From contig NZ_KB731324.1 of NCBI RefSeq assembly GCF_000353285.1, forward strand, positions 3,304,577 to 3,368,576: a stretch of 64,000 bases of DNA, read 5' to 3'. This DNA comes from Leptolyngbya boryana PCC 6306 (GTDB taxonomy: Bacteria; Cyanobacteriota; Cyanobacteriia; Leptolyngbyales; Leptolyngbyaceae). Within the stretch, counting starts at the first letter, position 1. Each line of letters opens with the position of its first letter. The notes beneath the pieces were generated by a model. The model ran no database searches, had not been told where the DNA came from, and saw only the letters and a program-made list of their open reading frames with translations. The translations under genes and the position numbers were made by a program. Shown here in pieces: positions 56,774 through 64,000 of the stretch.

Positions 56774-58516
56774 CTAGAACGAGAAGGTCGTCCGAATTGT
56801 CCCGACATAAACTGTATCGTTTGCATTGTTGTGCTCAGGATTGAACAATACAATGATGCCCGGCGTGATCGAGATCTTGTCGTTCAATCGCAGACGGTAA
56901 AGACCTTCCAAGTGGAACGAAGTATCCTCGTCTTCCTGACGAATACCGTTCACGACCAAATCACTATCGGTCACTTTCGGCGGCATCCCGAAGATCAGAC
57001 CCGCCATGTTGCCCTTTCCACCCAAGTCAGGGAATGCAAGACCCACAGCCCAGTTCAGAATTGTTGCATCTGCGTTGGTTGCTCTGTTTTCAGCATGGGC
57101 TTTGGTCAAACCGCCCCAACCTGATAAGACGAGACCCGGCGTCACTTTGAATGACCCTTGAACACCAAAGTGGTCTGCTGAAACTGCCGAACCCCGAACT
57201 CCACCTGCATTAATGAAATTACCGAATGGGTTGTTCGACAAGGCGCTGCCTGTTCCACTGGAAACACTCGCACCTGTCAAACGGTCATAAGAGCGGACGT
57301 AAGTGAAACCCAAGTCAATATTTGAAGAGGGTTTGAAAGCAAGCTGAGCCAATGCTGCATTTGAGCCATTGAACAATCCATTCTTGTCGGTCGGATCGTT
57401 GCCATTATCAGCCAAATAGCCGAGCGATACCGTGAATGCTTGGCTCAATGGATAGTTTAGAGTTACACCCGCACCGCTTCCTGAACCACTTGCACCTTGA
57501 CGGTAGATTGGGTTGAAACGACCAAAGCGCGAGATCGAGCCTTGGCTATCACTTGCTAGCAGTGGGTTGAAGTTGTTGACGTTGTTGTAGAACTCACCGT
57601 TGATCGCATCAATGGTAACGGCTCCACCTTGCCCGATCGGGAAACGATAGAACAATTTATCGACGAATGCCGAGTTGTCTGCCGTCCGACCGCCTTCATA
57701 GGAGAGGTCAGCCATGTTTGTGCCTGCTGCACCCGCGAAGTCGGTGATGTTTCGTGCTTGAATCCGGGTCAACAATGTGTCTTGTCCGGTGAAGCTCGTT
57801 CTCAAGCTCAAACGAACTCGGTTGCTGAAAGTGGTATTGTCGTCAACGTCAGGTCTTGCAACGGCTGCGCCCGTTTCTGCTGCTCTTCTCTCCAACAAGG
57901 AGCTAACTGCTTTGCTGTCGCCTTGTGCGCCAGAAATTGAGAAAATTGCTTCCCCTTGCAGTTTGGTAGTGGTGGAGAATTGCTGCTTCTCTAAAGTGGT
58001 GGTGCGAGCTTCCAGTGAATCCACACGACCGCGTAAAGTTGCGAGTTCTGCTGCAAATTGTTCTTGCAGTGTTTGCAGGGTTGCCAAATCTTCTTTCTTA
58101 ACGAGGTCAGCCGTGGATGCTGCGATCAATTCGTTGACGCGATCGAGACAAGCATTCAAACCAGCGGCGAATTCGTAACGAGTCAGCGCTCGGTTCCCAC
58201 GGTAGGTACGATCGGGATAACCTGCGATACAACCATAGCGCTCAACCAAGGATTGCAGCGCTTGGAATGCCCAGTCGGTGGGTCTGACATCCGACAATTG
58301 TGAGACTGAAGTGACTTGACCAGCGTCATTCGCCGATACAACTCCTTCGTTGCTATATGCATTCAATTGGTCAAGCGAAGCACTCGGAGCGGTCGTATCA
58401 GCTTTAATTTCAGATGCATTAGCGGCGGTCGCAATGCCGATCGTCGCGGAGACAGTCAGGGTCGCACTCAAAAGCACTGGATTAACCAGCAGCGATTTCC
58501 ACAAATTATTAGACAT
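56774..58516 (-). CDS. SLH-OprB outer-membrane porin (iron-uptake type)
   Basis: A 580-residue porin. The signal peptide (about 1-34, cleavage near ANA-S) is followed by an SLH domain (VTSVSQLSDVRPTDWAFQALQSLVERYGCIAGYPDRT, about 65-125), a coiled coil (about 145-175, RVDSLEARTTTLEKQQF) and a beta barrel ending in GTIRTTFSF with the terminal Phe. This family (Som proteins) forms the main cyanobacterial outer-membrane channels and binds cell-wall polysaccharide through the SLH domain. Some members aid iron uptake. The start is ATG 58516 with GGAAG upstream. Confidence 0.93.
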   Translation of the reverse strand: MSNNLWKSLLVNPVLLSATLTVSATIGIATAANASEIKADTTAPSASLDQLNAYSNEGVVSANDAGQVTSVSQLSDVRPTDWAFQALQSLVERYGCIAGYPDRTYRGNRALTRYEFAAGLNACLDRVNELIAASTADLVKKEDLATLQTLQEQFAAELATLRGRVDSLEARTTTLEKQQFSTTTKLQGEAIFSISGAQGDSKAVSSLLERRAAETGAAVARPDVDDNTTFSNRVRLSLRTSFTGQDTLLTRIQARNITDFAGAAGTNMADLSYEGGRTADNSAFVDKLFYRFPIGQGGAVTIDAINGEFYNNVNNFNPLLASDSQGSISRFGRFNPIYRQGASGSGSGAGVTLNYPLSQAFTVSLGYLADNGNDPTDKNGLFNGSNAALAQLAFKPSSNIDLGFTYVRSYDRLTGASVSSGTGSALSNNPFGNFINAGGVRGSAVSADHFGVQGSFKVTPGLVLSGWGGLTKAHAENRATNADATILNWAVGLAFPDLGGKGNMAGLIFGMPPKVTDSDLVVNGIRQEDEDTSFHLEGLYRLRLNDKISITPGIIVLFNPEHNNANDTVYVGTIRTTFSF

Positions 58517-58593
58517 GGTCACTTCCGTATTCACACCATCAGATTGAAAACATTGCAACTTCGCCTTGATGGCAAAATTACAACATTCCGTAA

Positions 58594-58622
58594 CAGTATA
58601 GCCTAGTACAATTCAGATTCCA
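58594..58622 (-). promoter_or_regulatory. Sigma-70-type promoter of the porin gene
   Basis: On the minus strand TTGGAA (58622-58617) and TATACT (58599-58594) are spaced by exactly 17 bases. The predicted transcript would begin about 75 bases upstream of the ATG. It agrees with the strong expression expected of a major porin. Confidence 0.6.
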
Positions 58623-58937
58623 AACTGCTTGAAATTTCAAATTATCAGCGAAATCAACGTTTCAGGCTGCTTATCAAGAGAGTTGTGATCAGGAACACCA
58701 TCAGTTCTTTACTAAATCTTCATAAAGAAAAGTCTATTCAGTTCTTAACTGGATTCACTCCAAGTTAAGAAGAAGTTCATGAAATTCGCACCAAAAGTTC
58801 AGGCTCAACGGCGCTCAATCCGTCGAAGTCTGAATTTGCGGGTCGAATGCTGGGCTTGAGTACTGTCGTAGGGATCTGATACGCATGGGAAGGTTGATTC
58901 TAACGAATCGACTGAGAAGAGTGCGATCGCTCTCCAA

Positions 58938-58968
58938 ATAAAAAGCGGGAAGTGATTAACCTCCCGCT
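58938..58968 (-). terminator. Rho-independent terminator of typA
   Basis: AGCGGGA (58944-58950) pairs with TCCCGCT (58962-58968). On the minus strand the hairpin is followed by TTTTT. It lies just after the typA stop. Confidence 0.75.
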
Positions 58969-58975
58969 GCTCAAC

Positions 58976-60772
58976 CTATTTCTTCGCTAATCTCTTCGCT
59001 TTTGCCACTTTCCGTAATCGAATCGATTCGGGGGTGACTTCTAGCAGTTCGTCAGGGCCGATATACTCAAGTGCCCGTTCCAAACTCATATCAACTGGCT
59101 CTTTCAATTGAACCAGTTCTTCACCACCTGATGCACGGTGGTTTGTTAGCTGCTTCGCTTTGCAGACGTTGAGTTCGAGATCTTGTGGGCGATTGTGCTC
59201 ACCCAGAATCATGCCTTTGTAGACTTTCGTTCCAGGCTTGATAAAGAAGACTCCACGATCTTCAGCGTTCTGCATGGCATAGAATGTCGCGGTTCCTTCT
59301 TCAAATGAGATCAGCACCCCATTCCGACGGGCTTCAATGTCCCCACTCATCTTGCGATATTCCAAGAAGCTGTGGTTCATGATGCCTTCCCCACGAGTCA
59401 GACGCATGAATTCACCCCGGAATCCAATCAAACCGCGAGCTGGAATCACAAATTCCAAATTCGTGCGTCCATTGGTTCCAACCTGCATATCTTGCATTTC
59501 GCCTTTGCGCTGTCCGAGACGTTCGATACAGCCTCCGACTGCTTCTTCGGGAACATCTAAGACTAGAGTTTCAAAGGGTTCGCAAGGTTGCCCGTTTACT
59601 TCACGGAAAATCACTTGTGGCTGAGAGACTTGGAACTCGTAACCTTCCCGACGCATTGTTTCGATTAAGATCCCAAGGTGCAGTTCACCCCGTCCAGACA
59701 CGGCTAATTTGTCTGGTGAATCGGTTTCTTCAATTCGCAACGCCACATTTGTTTCGAGTTCGCGGAACAGTCGATCGCGGAGTTGCCGTGAGGTTACAAA
59801 CGTCCCTTCTTGCCCAGCAAACGGCGAATCGTTCACAGAGAATGTCATTTGCAATGTCGGCTCATCGACTTTAATCAGAGGCAATGCTTGAGGATCATTC
59901 GGATCAGTAATTGTTTCACCGATGTTTGCACCTGCAAACCCTGCCACTGCAACTAAGTTTCCAGCCGTTGCTTCACTAATTTCAATCCGCTTTAGACCTT
60001 CAAAGCCCATTAGCTTCGAGATTTTAGATTTGACGACTTCTCCAGTTTCGGTAACGATCGCAGCTTGCTGCCCAACCCTAATCGTGCCGTTGTGAATTTT
60101 CCCGATCACAATCCGACCGAGATAATCTGAATAATCTAGTGTTGTCACTTGCAATTGAAGGGGTTTTGACGCATCGCCAACTGGCGGCGGAACGTGACGC
60201 AAAATTGCATCAAAGAGCGGCTGCATATCATCTGATTCTTCTTCCAGCGTGTTCTTCGCAAACGCGGAAAGACCAGAACCAAAGAGATAAGGGAATTCGC
60301 ACTGGTCATCGTCTGCACCCAGTTCAATGAACAGATCCAGAACTTTATCAACGGCAATCATTGGATTGGCACGAGGACGATCGATTTTATTCACAAATAC
60401 GATCGGGCGCAGTCCTTTCTCTAATGCCTTCTTCAACACAAAGCGAGTTTGAGGCATTGGACCTTCGTTTGCGTCCACAATGAGTAGACAGCCATCTACC
60501 ATGCCTAAAACTCGCTCAACTTCACCACCGAAGTCGGCGTGTCCAGGTGTATCGACAATATTAATTAGAGTATCTTTGTATCGAACAGCGGTATTTTTAG
60601 ACAAAATCGTGATGCCGCGTTCGCGCTCTAGATCGTTCGAGTCCATTACGCAGTCCGGGATCTCTTCTCCCTCGCGGAACGTTCCCGCCTGCTTAAGAAG
60701 AGCATCGACCAGTGTAGTTTTACCGTGGTCAACGTGAGCGATGATAGCAACGTTGCGAATGGGAAGAGTCAT
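58976..60772 (-). CDS. typA: Ribosome-binding GTPase TypA/BipA
   Basis: A 598-residue translational GTPase. G1 is AHVDHGKTT near residue 12, G2 ERGITI, G3 DTPGHADF, G4 NKIDR and G5 in the usual place. Domains II, III and V and the TypA-specific C-terminal domain ([30 protein letters not shown]) follow. TypA binds ribosomes and affects stress adaptation and assembly of large subunits. Length and domain order are standard. Confidence 0.96.
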   Translation of the reverse strand: MTLPIRNVAIIAHVDHGKTTLVDALLKQAGTFREGEEIPDCVMDSNDLERERGITILSKNTAVRYKDTLINIVDTPGHADFGGEVERVLGMVDGCLLIVDANEGPMPQTRFVLKKALEKGLRPIVFVNKIDRPRANPMIAVDKVLDLFIELGADDDQCEFPYLFGSGLSAFAKNTLEEESDDMQPLFDAILRHVPPPVGDASKPLQLQVTTLDYSDYLGRIVIGKIHNGTIRVGQQAAIVTETGEVVKSKISKLMGFEGLKRIEISEATAGNLVAVAGFAGANIGETITDPNDPQALPLIKVDEPTLQMTFSVNDSPFAGQEGTFVTSRQLRDRLFRELETNVALRIEETDSPDKLAVSGRGELHLGILIETMRREGYEFQVSQPQVIFREVNGQPCEPFETLVLDVPEEAVGGCIERLGQRKGEMQDMQVGTNGRTNLEFVIPARGLIGFRGEFMRLTRGEGIMNHSFLEYRKMSGDIEARRNGVLISFEEGTATFYAMQNAEDRGVFFIKPGTKVYKGMILGEHNRPQDLELNVCKAKQLTNHRASGGEELVQLKEPVDMSLERALEYIGPDELLEVTPESIRLRKVAKAKRLAKK

Positions 60773-60825
60773 AGATAGACCGTAAGGGTTGAAAAGAATC
60801 GTAATAAGAGCTTAACAATTCTATC

Positions 60826-61305
60826 CTAACGGCTTCTGGTTCGGTTGGAAATTTGTTCTGAAATTAAGTTGAAAATTCGATCGCTGATTTCTTTTTCTAC
60901 AGGCAATACGGAGAGGCGATTGCCTTGCCGGACGACTGCTAATTCTTCGGGTGTAAATGTTTGTCGTAAAATCTCCAACGAAATCATTGGGAATTTCTTA
61001 ACAAACTCTGCTCGAACGGTATGCCATCGGGGAGCATCTGGCGAAGATTTTGCGTCGTAATAATCACTGTCCGGATCAAATTGAGTGGGATCGACGACAC
61101 GAGCTTCCACAATGTGCATCAAGCCGACGATGCCAGGTGGCTTGGCATTGGAATGGTAGAAGAACGCAAGGTCTCCGACCTCCATTGACTTTAAATAATT
61201 CCGCGCTTGGTAATTGCGAACACCGTCCCAGAGAGTGATGCGATCGCGTTCGAGATCCGTAATCCCATAGACATCAGGTTCTGATTTCATCAACCAATAT
61301 TTCAT
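60826..61305 (-). CDS. EVE-domain (DUF55) protein
   Basis: A 159-residue protein that begins MKYWLMKSEPDVYGITDLERD, the hallmark of the EVE domain, and continues with DGVRNYQARNYLK, GDLAFFYHSN and VGLMHIVEA. The PUA-like fold binds modified bases in known members. Longer in-frame starts exist up to 61371. MKYW at 61305 fits the family. No partner gene is adjacent. Confidence 0.92.
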   Translation of the reverse strand: MKYWLMKSEPDVYGITDLERDRITLWDGVRNYQARNYLKSMEVGDLAFFYHSNAKPPGIVGLMHIVEARVVDPTQFDPDSDYYDAKSSPDAPRWHTVRAEFVKKFPMISLEILRQTFTPEELAVVRQGNRLSVLPVEKEISDRIFNLISEQISNRTRSR

Positions 61306-61475
61306 GTTCAATTCCGATTTCATGCTGATTCCCAAAATTCCCCAGCAGTCTACCGCACTGAGTTCCAACATCTTGTAAGGTTGCGAATAAGCAGAAATTA
61401 TTGAGTGACATGTGAATAAACAGTTTTTCGAGAACGCAACCTGTTATAAAAGTTTCGAGAGAGGAGTGAAATCAT

Positions 61476-62294
61476 ATGAACTTACAAAAAACCGCCTTGG
61501 ATGTTTTGAAGGAGACGAGTCGGACATTTTTCATTCCCATTAGTCGCCTGCCGACCGGACTCAAAGAAGCGGTAGCGTCGGCATATTTGTGCATGAGAGC
61601 GATCGACCAAATCGAAGACCATCCCGATTTAGAGAATGCAGTCAAGTCTCGAATGCTTCGGCAAATCAGTTTGGTGTTGCAAGCGGGCGATCGCGGTTTT
61701 ACGTCTGAAGATTTCCGTCCAATTTTTGCCTCAGAACTTGAGCATCTTGAAGAAGTCACACTGCGACTGGACGAATGGCTCTCTTATGCGCCTGCGGAAA
61801 TTGCTCCTCGAATTTGGGAAGCGATTTCTACCATGTCTGACCGCATGGCGCATTGGGCAGACTGTAATTGGGCAATTCATACTGAAACGGAACTTGATCA
61901 ATATACGTTTAGCGTGGCAGCTTCGGTTGGATTGTTGCTATCGGATCTTTGGGCTTGGTATGACGGAACGAAGACCGATCGTATTCAAGCAGTGGGGTTC
62001 GGTCGGGGGTTACAGTCGGTGAATATTTTGCGAAATCACGGCGAGGATTTTACTCGTGGTGTAGCGTTCTACCCGAGGGGGTGGACAGATGATGAGATGC
62101 AAGCTTATTCCCGCCGCCAGCTTGAACTTGCGAGTGCTTATGTCGAGTCGCTGCCTGAAATCAGCCCGGCACGGGATTTCTGCCGCGTCATTCTAACGTT
62201 GGCTTATGCAACTTTAGAAGCGATACAGCACGGGGCAGAAAAACTCAGTCGATCGGAAGTCATGGAACTGGTTCAGCAAGTGACAGCGAGTTAG
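61476..62294 (+). CDS. Squalene/phytoene synthase-family enzyme
   Basis: A 272-residue all-helical prenyl-transferase relative. The first aspartate-rich motif is DQIEDHPD (about residues 43-50), preceded by TSRTFFIPISRLP and YLCMRAID. At the second motif, NILRNHGEDFTRGVAFYPRGW replaces the usual DxxxD spacing with N-HGED, so the metal site is altered. It is shorter than CrtB and may be a hopanoid or squalene-type synthase or a divergent enzyme. GAGAGGAG lies just upstream of the ATG. It is divergent from the EVE gene. Confidence 0.78.
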   Translation: MNLQKTALDVLKETSRTFFIPISRLPTGLKEAVASAYLCMRAIDQIEDHPDLENAVKSRMLRQISLVLQAGDRGFTSEDFRPIFASELEHLEEVTLRLDEWLSYAPAEIAPRIWEAISTMSDRMAHWADCNWAIHTETELDQYTFSVAASVGLLLSDLWAWYDGTKTDRIQAVGFGRGLQSVNILRNHGEDFTRGVAFYPRGWTDDEMQAYSRRQLELASAYVESLPEISPARDFCRVILTLAYATLEAIQHGAEKLSRSEVMELVQQVTAS

Positions 62295-62319
62295 AACCGT
62301 TTGAATGAGATCAACCTTT

Positions 62320-62350
62320 GCGTTTCCAGTCCGTGGTGGATTGGAAACGC
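62320..62350 (+). terminator. Hairpin downstream of the synthase-family gene
   Basis: A 13-base-pair stem with one G-U pair (62320-62332 with 62338-62350) and a five-base GTGGT loop lies 26 bases after the stop. No T-run follows, so termination is probable but not certain. Confidence 0.65.
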
Positions 62351-62944
62351 GATTGCAGCGAATCGCTTTAGTCTCTCTGCATGATGCAAATCGATAGCGC
62401 TTCATTGTGATTTGCACATGAACTCTCCAACAATCTTCATCTTCCCCAAAAGCTCTCGCGCAAGCCATCTCAGTCAGTTCGTGAGATCCCACAGGAACTT
62501 CCCACAATACGGCTTCAATCTTTCACAGAATGAGAAATTTGCTGTTACAGAGCGATACTAATTTGCTCTGTTAAGAAATATTAAAGAACGCGATCGCACG
62601 CTCATTGGGCTATCTAAATCTCCCTGAGCTTCCATGTTGAAAAATCTTGGGTTATGAAACCTAGCAGGATTGTCATAGCTTGAACCAGGCTGTAGCATCG
62701 CTTCCGGCCGGAAAACGTCGAGATCACGGACTCAATCCTGCTTCTAGCTCAGGACGTACAACAATTTTTATGAACAACAAGATTCAGAGACTATCAATTA
62801 TGCTTAAGCGAATCAATCAAAAATCTCAATCCTTGAGTAATGTAAAGTTAATCACAAACCTCTTGACTTTTCGATTTCACCTAATGCCTCAGATCCAAGC
62901 AGAGTCAAGAAAATCCGAACTTTGAATTATTGTTAATAAGCTTC
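62351..62944. other. Gene-free region upstream of psaA
   Basis: About 600 bases without a supportable gene. An open frame at 62680-62925 has no ribosome-binding site and biased composition, and I reject it. The stretch is expected to carry upstream regulatory sites for psaA. A single AATGTAAA-type half-site (near 62828) resembles half of an HLR1 element but its partner half is poor. Confidence 0.5.
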
Positions 62945-62972
62945 TGAAACGTTTTCATCAAAGCCCTATAAT
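62945..62972 (+). promoter_or_regulatory. Promoter of psaA
   Basis: A perfect TATAAT (62967-62972) has a TGAAAC at 62945-62950 with a 16-base spacer. Transcription would start near 62980, giving an unusually long untranslated leader of about 195 bases before the psaA ATG. Confidence 0.6.
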
Positions 62973-63176
62973 GACCCATTGAGAACCCACGAAGGCGCGA
63001 TCCCAATACCTGGGAGCCAACTGGAATCTCAGACCAAGCTACTCAGCGACATCTGCGGAATCCGCAACTAGGTCTTATGCCTTGTCATCCCGTCGCGAGT
63101 TTGCTTAACAGAAGGGTTTGAGAACCAGTGCCGGATCGGGATTCCTCGTTCCTTGTCTAGAGAGAGGAGAGTCTCA

Positions 63177-64000
63177 ATGACAATTAGCCCACCGGAGCGC
63201 GAGGCAAAGGTGCGGGTCGTCGTTGATAAAGATCCCACCCCGACTTCTTTCGAGAAATGGGGACAGCCGGGACACTTCGATCGAACCCTATCTAAGGGAC
63301 CCAAAACCACCACTTGGATTTGGAACCTTCACGCTAACGCTCACGATTTCGATAGCCATACAAGCGACTTAGAAGACGTTTCTCGTAAAATTTTTAGCGC
63401 GCACTTCGGTCATTTAGCCGTTGTGTTCATTTGGTTGAGTGGAATGTACTTCCACGGCGCTAAGTTTTCAAATTATGAAGCATGGCTTGCAAACCCGACT
63501 GGTGTAAAACCCAGCGCGCAAGTGGTTTGGGACATCTTCGGTCAAGAAATTCTTAACGCGGATGTCGGCGGCGGCTTCCACGGAATTCAGATCACCTCTG
63601 GTTTATTCCAAATGTGGCGGGGTGCTGGCTTCACGAACACATTTCAGCTTTACTGCACCGCAATCGGCGGTCTCGTCATGGCTGGTTTGATGCTGTTTGC
63701 AGGCTGGTTCCACTATCACAAACGCGCTCCCAAACTGGAATGGTTCCAGAATGCGGAGTCCATGATGAATCACCACCTGGCCGGTCTGTTCGGACTCGGT
63801 TCGTTGGGTTGGGCGGGACACCAGATCCACGTCTCCCTACCTGTGAACGAGTTGCTCGATCGGGGCGTACCTGCGGATAAGATTCCTCTGCCTCATGAGT
63901 TCATCTTGAACACCCAATTGATGGCGGATATCTATCCCAGCTTCGCAAAAGGTCTTATTCCTTTCTTTACCCTCAACTGGGGTGAATATTCTGACTTCCT
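63177..64000 (+). CDS. psaA: Photosystem I core protein PsaA (3' end cut by window edge)
   Basis: The first 274 or so codons of the P700 apoprotein A1. It starts [20 protein letters not shown] and continues with [40 protein letters not shown] and [22 protein letters not shown], which include chlorophyll-ligating histidines of the antenna helices. AGGAGAG lies about six bases upstream of ATG 63177. PsaA forms the photosystem I heterodimer with PsaB, whose gene usually follows, outside this window. Confidence 0.98.
   Translation, partial: MTISPPEREAKVRVVVDKDPTPTSFEKWGQPGHFDRTLSKGPKTTTWIWNLHANAHDFDSHTSDLEDVSRKIFSAHFGHLAVVFIWLSGMYFHGAKFSNYEAWLANPTGVKPSAQVVWDIFGQEILNADVGGGFHGIQITSGLFQMWRGAGFTNTFQLYCTAIGGLVMAGLMLFAGWFHYHKRAPKLEWFQNAESMMNHHLAGLFGLGSLGWAGHQIHVSLPVNELLDRGVPADKIPLPHEFILNTQLMADIYPSFAKGLIPFFTLNWGEYSDF

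Larger units (their letters stand above)
58517..58975. other. Intergenic region: porin promoter, typA terminator and leader
   Basis: About 460 bases between porin and typA, both read on the minus strand. It contains the porin promoter (58594-58622), a T-rich AT-rich stretch without another gene, and the typA terminator hairpin at the typA end. Confidence 0.55.

Noticed and set aside
62820-62850. HLR1 (RpaB) site upstream of psaA
   Set aside because: One half-site AATGTAAA is good, but the second half two bases away has too many mismatches.
62680-62925. An 81-codon frame upstream of psaA
   Set aside because: It starts without a ribosome-binding site, has low-complexity basic composition, and lies in a likely regulatory region.

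Overview
The window is chromosomal DNA from a cyanobacterium, most likely a filamentous, Leptolyngbya-like one. It ends in the first 274 codons of psaA and carries psb30 (ycf12), a CPP1-like DnaJ-related membrane protein, DUF2949 and DUF3611 proteins, two SLH-OprB iron-uptake-type porins, a CYP120-like P450, a CrtW-type carotenoid ketolase and a HetZ-related gene. The HIP1 octamer GCGATCGC recurs throughout. No rRNA, tRNA or CRISPR array was seen.

Layout. 1-4.1 kb: a left-truncated exported alpha/beta hydrolase, small conserved cyanobacterial proteins and an orphan OmpR-type regulator. 4.1-6.4 kb: an operon of a CPP1-like, a DUF4129 and a DUF4350 protein. 6.5-12.4 kb: an ABC exporter, an exostosin-like glycosyltransferase, a YdcF-type protein, a 23-codon reading frame and galE. 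12.5-14.9 kb: a polyprenyl-phosphate sugar transferase gene split by an IS110-family element with a well-formed candidate bridge RNA. 15.1-21.5 kb: genes of little known function, including a HetZ-related gene frameshifted at a 30-base palindrome. 21.5-26.6 kb: a glutathionyl-hydroquinone reductase-like protein, a coiled-coil repeat protein, a hydrolase coupled to a 38-residue membrane peptide, a histidine kinase/response regulator pair and psb30. 26.7-33.7 kb: a P450, two envelope proteins and a large PlsY-like/PEP-utilizer fusion. 33.7-42.7 kb: membrane proteins, a methyltransferase, CrtW, an SDR enzyme, hisB, a HEAT-repeat protein and a two-domain deacetylase/phosphodiester glycosidase. 42.8-46.0 kb: a copper-type efflux operon (HMA chaperone, CPx-ATPase, small Met/His-bearing membrane protein, MerR regulator). 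46-52.6 kb: a HAD phosphatase, ligA, a dispersed inverted repeat and toxin-antitoxin remnants. 52.6-62.3 kb: recQ, Rrf2 regulator-cysK, the main porin, typA, an EVE-domain protein and a squalene/phytoene synthase-family enzyme. 62.3-64 kb: a long leader and psaA.

Most genes are housekeeping or envelope functions. The clearest structured and probably undescribed feature is the IS110 element: its 5' non-coding segment folds by eye into a stem-loop followed by two larger loops. Three of the four expected guide segments match the element ends or the insertion site. Other points of interest are the PlsY/PEP-utilizer fusion, the signal-less porin paralogue, the copper operon with its MerR-type dyad, and two unannotated membrane microproteins.
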